This document shows, one piece after another, positions 1 through 4,888 of a stretch of DNA of 5,598 bases. The stretch covers positions 1 to 5,598 of the forward strand of contig DGUQ01000017.1 in assembly GCA_002394725.1 (NCBI GenBank). Reading direction: 5' to 3'. Numbering within the stretch: the stretch's first letter is position 1; the number at the start of each line of letters is the position of its first letter. Below the pieces are notes generated by a model that was given only the letters and a program-made list of their open reading frames with translations, searched no databases and was not told the DNA's origin. This DNA comes from Ruminococcaceae bacterium UBA4306. GTDB lineage: Bacteria; Bacillota; Clostridia; Oscillospirales; Acutalibacteraceae. The position numbers and the translations under genes are program-made.

Positions 1-560
1 CACAGTCCGTCACTCGGGACTTTGTCCACCAGCTCCGAGGGCAGTCCGAGCAGTCTGCCGATCTGCTTGACCTCCTGCACGGTCAGATGAGAGCAGGGGC
101 TGAAATCGCCCACGCTGTCGCCGTATCGGGTAGAGTAGCCGACCCAATCCTCGCTGAGATTACAGGTGTTGGCAACACGTCCGTTATGGCTCTGCGACAC
201 CGCGTAGAGGGTCGCCATGCGGATGCGCGGCGGCAGGTTCTGTACGGTCTGGGCAGTCGGCTCAAAGGGGAGCTGCTTGATCAGCCCCTCATAGGCGTCC
301 TTGATATTGATGATATAATGCCAGATGCCGAGGGTATCGACAAGCAGCTTTGCTTTATCGATATCCGCCTGCTCACCGTTGGGCATCAGCACGCCGATGA
401 CCCTGTCTTTGCCCAGCGCTTCGACGCATAATGCCGCGACGACGGAGCTGTCCTTGCCGCCCGAGATACCGACGACGGCGTTACAGCCCTTTCCGTTTGC
501 TTCAAAAAAATCGCGTATCCACTGTACGCATTCATTTTTGATCTTTTCAGCGTTAAACAT
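1..560 (-). CDS. nadE: NAD(+) synthetase, ammonia-dependent type, 3' end cut by window edge
   Basis: Catalyses the last step of NAD synthesis in the cytosol: ATP-dependent amidation of nicotinate adenine dinucleotide. I translated the minus strand by hand from the ATG at 560-558 and obtained 186 residues before the frame leaves the window at position 1. The ATP-pyrophosphatase P-loop SGGKDSS lies at residues 33-39. Further NadE-type blocks are NTCNLSEDWVGYSTRYGD at about 131-148, DFSP at 152-155 and PSDGL at 182-186, just before the cut. The protein begins directly with the synthetase domain and has no N-terminal nitrilase-type glutaminase domain, so it belongs to the short ammonia-using class. 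Such enzymes are usually about 240-280 residues, so roughly a quarter to a third is missing. A GAGG ribosome binding site 8 bases upstream (569-572) overlaps the stop codon of the upstream pncA, which suggests translational coupling. Identification is firm; the missing C-terminus cannot be judged. Confidence 0.95.
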   Translation of the reverse strand, partial: MFNAEKIKNECVQWIRDFFEANGKGCNAVVGISGGKDSSVVAALCVEALGKDRVIGVLMPNGEQADIDKAKLLVDTLGIWHYIINIKDAYEGLIKQLPFEPTAQTVQNLPPRIRMATLYAVSQSHNGRVANTCNLSEDWVGYSTRYGDSVGDFSPCSHLTVQEVKQIGRLLGLPSELVDKVPSDGL

Positions 561-570
561 ATATGTTACC

Positions 571-1098
571 TCACTTTACTTCGATCTGACAGCTTCTCAT
601 GGTTTCGAGCGCCGCCGCATGTTTTTCGGGTGTGACGCCTGCACAGCAGGCAGCATCGACACGGATCTGACTCTCACAGAAAACCGCCTTGAGCAACAGC
701 GCGTTCGACACCACACAGATATCGGTGCAAAGCCCGATCAGTTCGATATCGCATGGCTCTCCGTTGCATGCCTGCATGACCAGTCCGGGCAACTGTGCCG
801 CGCCGAAGGTGACCTTCTCGACCGGCGTATAGCCCTTCTTCTCCAAAGCGGCGGCAACCTGCTCATCAAGCTGCCAGCCCGGCGTACCCTTGATACAATG
901 GGGCACGGGGAGGTTCTTGCCCTCCATGGTCTGCATATAGTTTTCACCGTGGGTATCGAGAGTGGCGAAGATCGTACCCTCAAAGCCCTCGATCTTCTTC
1001 ACCACACCGGGAACGATCGCGACTGCCTCCTTAGTACCGAGAGCGCCGTCCACAAAATCCTTTTGCATATCGACGACCACTAAGATATGTTTCATCAT
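571..1098 (-). CDS. pncA: nicotinamidase (isochorismatase-like cysteine hydrolase)
   Basis: Hydrolyses nicotinamide to nicotinate and ammonia, the entry step of NAD salvage, in the cytosol. The 175-residue length suits single-domain nicotinamidases. The family triad is visible: Asp10 in VVVDMQKDF, Lys95 in VEKVTFG, and nucleophile Cys128 in GLCTDICVVSNAL. Likely metal ligands are Asp48 and His50 (TLDTH), Glu59 and His67 (VPHCIKGTPG). From memory, this spacing and the glutamate ligand resemble the Streptococcus pneumoniae enzyme. The start is ambiguous: two ATGs lie in tandem at 1098 and 1095, with AAAGGA 6 and 9 bases upstream respectively; the second would put the catalytic Asp at residue 9. 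It is the first gene of the unit, with its own promoter at 1132-1160, and ends 10 bases before nadE. That pairing supports nicotinamidase over other isochorismatase-family activities. Pyrazinamide, a common side substrate of the family, is untested here. Confidence 0.92.
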   Translation of the reverse strand: MMKHILVVVDMQKDFVDGALGTKEAVAIVPGVVKKIEGFEGTIFATLDTHGENYMQTMEGKNLPVPHCIKGTPGWQLDEQVAAALEKKGYTPVEKVTFGAAQLPGLVMQACNGEPCDIELIGLCTDICVVSNALLLKAVFCESQIRVDAACCAGVTPEKHAAALETMRSCQIEVK

Positions 1099-1129
1099 CA
1101 GCCTTCCTTTCCGTGTCCGTTTTCACCTA

Positions 1130-1140
1130 CGATAATATCG
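1130..1140. promoter_or_regulatory. 11-bp palindrome over the -10 box, possible operator
   Basis: CGATA-A-TATCG is a perfect inverted repeat with a single central base. It covers the whole -10 hexamer of the pncA promoter, where a bound repressor would block RNA polymerase. A second short inverted repeat, TCCGC-AAA-GCGGA at 1172-1184, lies just upstream of the -35. Neither matches a regulator site I can name, and AT-rich -10 regions form short palindromes by chance. Confidence 0.3.
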
Positions 1141-1160
1141 CATCAAAGCGTTTCTGTCAA
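1132..1160 (-). promoter_or_regulatory. sigma-A type promoter of pncA-nadE
   Basis: Read on the minus strand, a perfect -35 TTGACA (1155-1160) is followed by a 17-base spacer and a -10 TATTAT (1132-1137, 5 of 6 consensus bases). Transcription would start near 1125, giving a leader of about 27 bases that carries the AAAGGAAGG ribosome binding site of pncA (1102-1110). This makes pncA the first gene of its transcript. Confidence 0.8.
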
Positions 1161-1210
1161 TCCTTTTGTTTTCCGCAAAGCGGATCAAATCAACAGCCTT
1201 CCACATAACG

Positions 1211-1239
1211 AAAAAGGGTTGGCAGAAGCCAACCCCTTT
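1211..1239 (-). terminator. Rho-independent terminator of the HAD phosphatase gene
   Basis: The arms GGGTTGGC (1216-1223) and GCCAACCC (1228-1235) form a perfect 8-bp stem around a four-base loop. On the minus strand the stem is followed by a run of five T (complement of 1211-1215). It lies about 20 bases past the stop codon at 1257. The plus-strand side has only a short interrupted T stretch, so any termination from that direction would be weak. Confidence 0.88.
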
Positions 1240-1256
1240 GTTGTATTGAACAGATA

Positions 1257-2396
1257 TCATTTCTTGCTGTAGGTCACGCCGTCGCCGTAGATGGTCGTCC
1301 AATCGTTCTTCATGGAAACCGCCGTCCAGCCGTTTTCCTCACAGCTCGCACGCATTTTTTCCGCCTTTTCGGTGTTGCCGTTCTCGCGCTCGAGATCGTC
1401 ACAGCAAAGCAGATAAGCGCCGCTCTTATACTTGTTGTTGGTGATGGTGAAGTTCGCCATCGCCGCGTCGCCGGAGCTGTTGCCGAAGCACAGCACGGGC
1501 TGCTCGCCGATCTCCTGCTCGATGACGCTGACTTTGTTCATCTTAAGGTTCTTGATGATGAACTCGCCGCCGGTGATGACCTTGTCATCCTTAGAGAAGG
1601 TGTAATCCAAGCCGTCCTTATCGCCCTGATTGCTGGCGACCAGACTCTCGTCGGAGCCGATTATCTGCGATCTCGGGATATCGATCACGCCGTCGCACAG
1701 ACCGCGAGTGATCAGTCGGTCGGTGCCGCTGACGACATATACGGTAAAGTCGTTCGCCTGCAAATAGTCGACGACCTGCAGCATGGGCTTGTAGAACGCC
1801 TGACCGTTGGTCATGTTGGTATAGCTCTCCATCGGGGTGTTCTTGTAGTCCTTGACATACGCGTCAAATTCCTCGGGCGTCATGCCCTTGAAGGCGGTCG
1901 CCACGGCAGTGCCGTGCTTGACGTCCAGACCCTTGGGATACTCGCCGGAATCAAAATATCCCTTGATGATCGCCGCGGTCTCCTTCTCTTCTTCGGACGC
2001 CTTATCCTTATAGCTCTCGTCCTCCATCACGCGGTGATACAGCAGCTTATGATCGAAATAGCCGGGATCGGTCTCACAGCAGAGCGTGCCGTCCATATCG
2101 AATACCGCGATACGGTTCTCCACGGGGATGAAATCCTTTGAGCCTTCATCGGTGATCGTCTTCATATAATTCGTCAGCTCGGCCTTCAGCGGCGCGGACT
2201 CCGTCCACAGCGACAGCGCGTCCTGTGAATTATTGGCAGCGGATTCGCCGGCTGTAGTCGGCTCGGCAGAGGGCTGCGCCTTGTTGTTCTTTCCGGCTCC
2301 GGAGAAGTACAGGACGGACATCACGATCAGCGCAACAACCAAAATACCTGATACGACCTTCCACGGGAGCGTCGGGTTCTTTTTCTTTTCTTCCAT
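1257..2396 (-). CDS. membrane-anchored HAD-superfamily hydrolase (phosphatase-like), substrate unknown
   Basis: 379 residues. A lysine-rich N-terminus (residues 1-13) precedes one membrane helix at about 14-32 with no lipobox cysteine, then a low-complexity Ala/Ser/Pro/Thr/Asn linker (about 33-60), then the hydrolase domain. The positive-inside rule places the catalytic domain outside the membrane. HAD motif I is FDMDGTL, with nucleophile Asp100 and acid Asp102. Motif II is VVSGT (Ser223, Thr225). A motif III lysine is probably one of Lys282, Lys285 or Lys288. Motif IV is GNSSGDAAM with Asp310; its first acidic position is Asn306. A cap insert fills about 106-215. It most resembles phosphoserine-phosphatase-like HAD hydrolases (PF12710 type), but the substrate cannot be read from sequence. 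Seven cysteines, including two CC pairs (106-107, 331-332), are notable for an exported domain. The start is supported by AAAGGAGA (2403-2410) six bases upstream. It is a single-gene unit with its own promoter and terminator. Confidence 0.88.
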   Translation of the reverse strand: MEEKKKNPTLPWKVVSGILVVALIVMSVLYFSGAGKNNKAQPSAEPTTAGESAANNSQDALSLWTESAPLKAELTNYMKTITDEGSKDFIPVENRIAVFDMDGTLCCETDPGYFDHKLLYHRVMEDESYKDKASEEEKETAAIIKGYFDSGEYPKGLDVKHGTAVATAFKGMTPEEFDAYVKDYKNTPMESYTNMTNGQAFYKPMLQVVDYLQANDFTVYVVSGTDRLITRGLCDGVIDIPRSQIIGSDESLVASNQGDKDGLDYTFSKDDKVITGGEFIIKNLKMNKVSVIEQEIGEQPVLCFGNSSGDAAMANFTITNNKYKSGAYLLCCDDLERENGNTEKAEKMRASCEENGWTAVSMKNDWTTIYGDGVTYSKK

Positions 2397-2425
2397 AAAA
2401 AATCTCCTTTCATTAATATACCTTT

Positions 2426-2454
2426 ACTTTATCAAAAACATTCGGAAAAATCAA
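2426..2454 (-). promoter_or_regulatory. candidate promoter of the HAD phosphatase gene
   Basis: Minus-strand TTGATT (2449-2454) and TAAAGT (2426-2431) are separated by 17 bases; each matches the sigma-A consensus at 4 of 6 positions. Transcription would start near 2419, about 23 bases before the ATG and just ahead of the ribosome binding site. The inverted repeat ATCAAT (2450-2455) / ATTGAT (2468-2473) overlaps the -35 and could be an operator. The call rests on spacing and position as much as on the hexamers. Confidence 0.45.
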
Positions 2455-2554
2455 TAGCTGATCAAAAATTGATGAACCGGGAGCAAGCCGTGACCATCTT
2501 TACACTAAGTAGTTCCTTATTAATCCGTATCTTCTTATGTTTTCTGTTTGCCCT

Positions 2555-2589
2555 TAAAAACAGCGCCGATCAAGCCGATCGGCGCTGTT
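2555..2589 (-). terminator. Rho-independent terminator of the YdcF-family gene
   Basis: A perfect 13-bp stem (2559-2571 with 2577-2589, GC-rich core CAGCGCCGATC) closes a five-base loop. Reading the minus strand, a short T run (complement of 2556-2560) follows the stem. It begins 15 bases after the stop codon at 2605. It separates this gene from the HAD gene downstream, so the two are not a simple operon. No T run follows on the plus strand. Confidence 0.9.
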
Positions 2590-2604
2590 CGATTGATTGT
2601 CTTA

Positions 2605-4071
2605 CTAAATGATAAAAGTCAGAGTGACAAAGAACGCCACGATCGTCAATGCGAAGATAATATGCTTCCATTTTTGATCGACCAAAAGTCCGACGAACTC
2701 TCTGATGAATGCGTTCGGGAAGAAGTAGGGCTTGGTTTTGGCGGAGATACCCTTGGCGTCTTCCATCTCAATCTTCTTCGCCATGATATAGCCGCGGAAC
2801 ACATGATAGCCGGAGGTCGAAAAGGCGATCTTCTCATCCTCGCCGTCGGACATTCCGTCGATGATCTCCTTAGAGAGCTTCAGGTTCTCTAAGGTGTTCG
2901 TACTCTTGTCCTCACGCACGATACGCTCCTCGGGGATACCGATGCTCCTCAGATAATTCTCCATCGCCTCGCCCTCCGATATCACCTCGTCGGCGCCCTG
3001 TCCGCCCGAGGGGACAAAGACAGCATGCTTTCCGGTTTCTCTATACTGCTTCTTCTCAAAAGCAACCGCAGCGTCAACACGATCCTTGAGCAGGGGTGTG
3101 AGCGTTCCGTCACCGCGGATCGCACAGCCGAGGATAATGATAAAATTGCGATCTGTCGGCACCTTATATTTTGTCGCAAGGAAGGAACATGCCACCGTAG
3201 AGATAAACATACACTCCAGATAACCGATGATGTATACCAGTACCATCAGCACGATGTAGCCGACTCGTCCGCTGCTGTAGTTGCTGTACGGGATGAAGTA
3301 GACGCCTACCGTTCCCAGGGTGCCCAGTGCCCAGATGACCGCAAAGAAGATGCCCAGAGCGTTGACGGGTCGATAGCCCTCGTTCTTCATCAGCCAGATA
3401 TTGCTGACCGCTAACAAAACCGAGAGCAGCAGCATCAGCGGGAACAGAAGGATCAGCATGATCGTGCCCGCATTCGTAGCCAGCATCAGGAAATAACCGA
3501 TCGACAAGCTCGGCATATTGATGAGATAATAGATGACATACGCCAGCAGGATCGCGTTGAAGATGCTCAGACCCCCACAGGCGATCATGGTATAAGAAAA
3601 CTTGCCCTGCTTGCAGTAATCGATGAACATCCACAGCATCATCGCCTCCGCCAGCGCCAGCAGGGCAATGATCGAGATGATCACGACCTTGTCGCCGTTG
3701 AAGCGGATATCGCCCAGCGTATGGTCGATGATCGTATCGAATTCATTGACCTCAAGCCGGTACACCGTCGGATCAATTCGCAAATCCCCGATGGTATTGC
3801 TGATCAGTACATCCGTCTCACCGCGGCTGTTCGCTCTGAAATCCGCTACGAGCTCGCCCTTTTCCACTCGTACGTTGACAAATTCAACGACGTCGTCGTC
3901 TTTGACATCAACGATAACCTTGTCGGTCGATTCGTTTTCCGGATAAACATGCGTATGCAGGGTATAATCATCGCCGACCGCCCAAACGTAAACAGACGTA
4001 AATACGATCACCGCGATCACCGCGATATTCAGGATCAAAAACCTTTTATCCATCTTCTTCTTTGTTTTCAT
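2605..4071 (-). CDS. multi-spanning YdcF/DUF218-family membrane protein
   Basis: 488 residues from the preferred start. The family (YdcF, SanA, ElyC; PF02698) is linked to envelope functions in other bacteria, but the reaction is not settled. Order of parts: basic N-terminus; helix about 10-30; a hydrophilic, probably beta-rich region about 31-128; helices about 129-150, 162-185, a long hydrophobic stretch 191-226 (one or two helices), 238-260 and 270-298; DUF218 domain about 309-455; a final helix 469-487. Family marks are LGCAIRGDG (314-322), VPSGGQGADE (353-362), STNTLENL (390-397) and STSGYHVFRG (418-427). The ATG at 4131 would add 20 residues, but lies about 3 bases from the predicted transcription start and lacks a good ribosome binding site. 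The ATG at 4071 has GAGGTGG (4081-4087) nine bases upstream. Whether DUF218 faces in or out depends on how residues 191-226 cross the membrane. Single-gene unit. Confidence 0.88.
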   Translation of the reverse strand: MKTKKKMDKRFLILNIAVIAVIVFTSVYVWAVGDDYTLHTHVYPENESTDKVIVDVKDDDVVEFVNVRVEKGELVADFRANSRGETDVLISNTIGDLRIDPTVYRLEVNEFDTIIDHTLGDIRFNGDKVVIISIIALLALAEAMMLWMFIDYCKQGKFSYTMIACGGLSIFNAILLAYVIYYLINMPSLSIGYFLMLATNAGTIMLILLFPLMLLLSVLLAVSNIWLMKNEGYRPVNALGIFFAVIWALGTLGTVGVYFIPYSNYSSGRVGYIVLMVLVYIIGYLECMFISTVACSFLATKYKVPTDRNFIIILGCAIRGDGTLTPLLKDRVDAAVAFEKKQYRETGKHAVFVPSGGQGADEVISEGEAMENYLRSIGIPEERIVREDKSTNTLENLKLSKEIIDGMSDGEDEKIAFSTSGYHVFRGYIMAKKIEMEDAKGISAKTKPYFFPNAFIREFVGLLVDQKWKHIIFALTIVAFFVTLTFII

Positions 4072-4080
4072 CTTCTTTTT

Positions 4081-4087
4081 CCACCTC
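4081..4087 (-). promoter_or_regulatory. ribosome binding site fixing the YdcF-family start at 4071
   Basis: The minus strand reads GAGGTGG, nine bases before the ATG at 4071. The upstream in-frame ATG at 4131 is preceded only by a weak ACAGAG and would have an almost absent leader. Confidence 0.7.
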
Positions 4088-4140
4088 AAAACTGTACGCG
4101 GAGCCGGCTTGCGCTCTCCCTTTACAGCCATCTCTGTTTT

Positions 4141-4169
4141 ATTATATCACATCACTCCCACGTTGTCAT
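4141..4169 (-). promoter_or_regulatory. sigma-A type promoter of the YdcF-family gene
   Basis: The minus strand carries ATGACA (4164-4169, 5 of 6 consensus), a 17-base spacer and a perfect TATAAT (4141-4146). The predicted transcript start is near 4134, giving a leader of about 63 bases to the ATG at 4071. It lies back-to-back with the plus-strand promoter at 4257-4285. Confidence 0.8.
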
Positions 4170-4256
4170 TCCCTAATTTACAAAAAACGCAAACTAACAG
4201 GGGCTGCGGCATATGAGATAATACAAAAATAATGAGCTGTTTTTTTCATTTTCTTA

Positions 4257-4285
4257 GTGACAAACACTTTTCCATGATGTATAAT
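4257..4285 (+). promoter_or_regulatory. sigma-A type promoter of the 155-residue unknown gene
   Basis: GTGACA (4257-4262, 5 of 6 consensus), a 17-base spacer and a perfect TATAAT (4280-4285). Transcription would start near 4292, about 40 bases before the ATG at 4332. The -10 box overlaps the upstream in-frame ATG at 4284, so that codon lies outside the transcript and cannot be the start. Confidence 0.82.
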
Positions 4286-4321
4286 GTTTTTAATCATAGG
4301 ATTAAGCGCTTTGCGCGGAAC

Positions 4322-4326
4322 GGAGG
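4322..4326 (+). promoter_or_regulatory. ribosome binding site fixing the start at 4332
   Basis: A GGAGG core five bases before the ATG at 4332. The alternative ATG at 4284 has no such site and sits inside the promoter -10 box. Confidence 0.8.
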
Positions 4327-4331
4327 ATAAC

Positions 4332-4799
4332 ATGAATAACGCACAGATCAACAACGAACTGAACCTCACCTATCCCGACGGCTTCGAATTGATGGGCGAA
4401 GAAGAATTGATCCGCTATTTCCGTACGCCTGCCGACCGCTGGGGCGTCTATCACGCCGATCAACACACCATTCTCTCTGTCAGCTGGAAGAAGGCAGGCT
4501 TCCAATATCTGTTCACCGACGCCGAATCATACATGATCGAGGTGGAGGCAGTGCTGCACCGCACCCTGCTCAACTATCAGCGTATCACCGATTACAAGAT
4601 GAAGGTCGGCAAGAAAAAGGCATACGCTATCCGCTTTGAATATCGCGTTAAGGACGCGGCGCTGGTACAGCTCTGCGATCTGGTCGTGTTCAAGCACAAA
4701 AAGTACTTCTACTCCGTCTACTATGTCACGCGCAAGAAGGGCTCTTCCGCTAAGCTCCCTGCGTTCCAAGAGGTGCTCAACTCCATCACCCTCCACTAG
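4332..4799 (+). CDS. small soluble protein of unknown function
   Basis: 155 residues, not recognised as a named family. No signal peptide or membrane helix is visible, so it is probably cytosolic. It starts with NLTYPDGFELMGEEELIRYF (residues 11-30), then alternates short hydrophobic strands (TILSVSW 46-52, AYAIRFEYRV 97-106, LVQLCDLVVF 111-120, YFYSVYYV 125-132) with a central helix (about 64-82), and ends with a short helix-strand FQEVLNSITLH. This layout, with a 'YPDGF' opening and a terminal 'xxILxSI' element, is reminiscent of the PsbP/Mog1/DUF1795 fold. That is a guess from pattern, not a domain hit. The segment KMKVGKKK (89-96) is strongly basic. A consensus promoter and GGAGG site support real expression, and a strong hairpin follows the stop codon. 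It is divergent from the YdcF-family gene and upstream of the seven-helix gene. Confidence 0.85.
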   Translation: MNNAQINNELNLTYPDGFELMGEEELIRYFRTPADRWGVYHADQHTILSVSWKKAGFQYLFTDAESYMIEVEAVLHRTLLNYQRITDYKMKVGKKKAYAIRFEYRVKDAALVQLCDLVVFKHKKYFYSVYYVTRKKGSSAKLPAFQEVLNSITLH

Positions 4800-4808
4800 T
4801 CAACATTC

Positions 4809-4847
4809 TCCGATAATCGGGCGCTTGTTCGGTTATCGGATTATTTT
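4809..4847 (+). terminator. Rho-independent terminator or attenuator between the two plus-strand genes
   Basis: A 14-bp RNA stem (4809-4822 with 4827-4840, 11 Watson-Crick pairs and three G-U) closes a GCTT loop, followed by TTATTTT (4841-4847). It begins 9 bases after the stop codon at 4799 and ends 41 bases before the next start codon. With no clear promoter in that space, it may let some transcription through to the downstream gene. Confidence 0.85.
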
Positions 4848-4874
4848 ATCGATCTCTATCTCAACCTATGAAAG

Positions 4875-4880
4875 AAAGGA
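4875..4880 (+). promoter_or_regulatory. ribosome binding site fixing the start at 4889
   Basis: AAAGGA lies eight bases before the ATG at 4889. The in-frame ATG at 4868 has only pyrimidine-rich sequence ahead of it, so it is probably not used. Confidence 0.65.
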
Positions 4881-4888
4881 TCCTCCCC

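Noticed and set aside
325..1083. 252-codon open frame on the plus strand opposite nadE and pncA
   Set aside because: It runs antisense across two recognisable enzymes and the gap between them, has no ribosome binding site, and its translation resembles no protein. It is a shadow of the codon pattern of the real genes.
1087..1272. 61-codon open frame on the plus strand between pncA and the HAD gene
   Set aside because: It covers the pncA promoter and the HAD terminator, which explain the sequence better, and it has no start signal.
2457..2558. Possible small RNA or riboswitch between the HAD promoter and the YdcF terminator
   Set aside because: About 100 bases with no stable hairpin or recognisable riboswitch core that I could find; it looks like ordinary AT-rich spacer.
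3164..3634. 156-codon open frame on the minus strand within the YdcF-family gene
   Set aside because: It is an alternate frame of a gene whose own frame gives family motifs and membrane helices. No start signal was found.
4190..4250. Possible terminator with AACAG/CTGTT arms followed by seven T
   Set aside because: The arms are only five pairs and the loop is long and AT-rich; too weak to call, and no gene ends there.
4178..4369. 63-codon open frame on the minus strand in the divergent gap
   Set aside because: It crosses the plus-strand promoter and the start of the orphan gene, and I see no ribosome binding site or promoter suited to it.
2605..4799. Idea that the YdcF-family, orphan and neighbouring genes form a defence or toxin-antitoxin system
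   Set aside because: No nuclease, toxin, NTPase or sensor domain is recognisable, and the genes have separate promoters and terminators. The context looks like ordinary chromosome.
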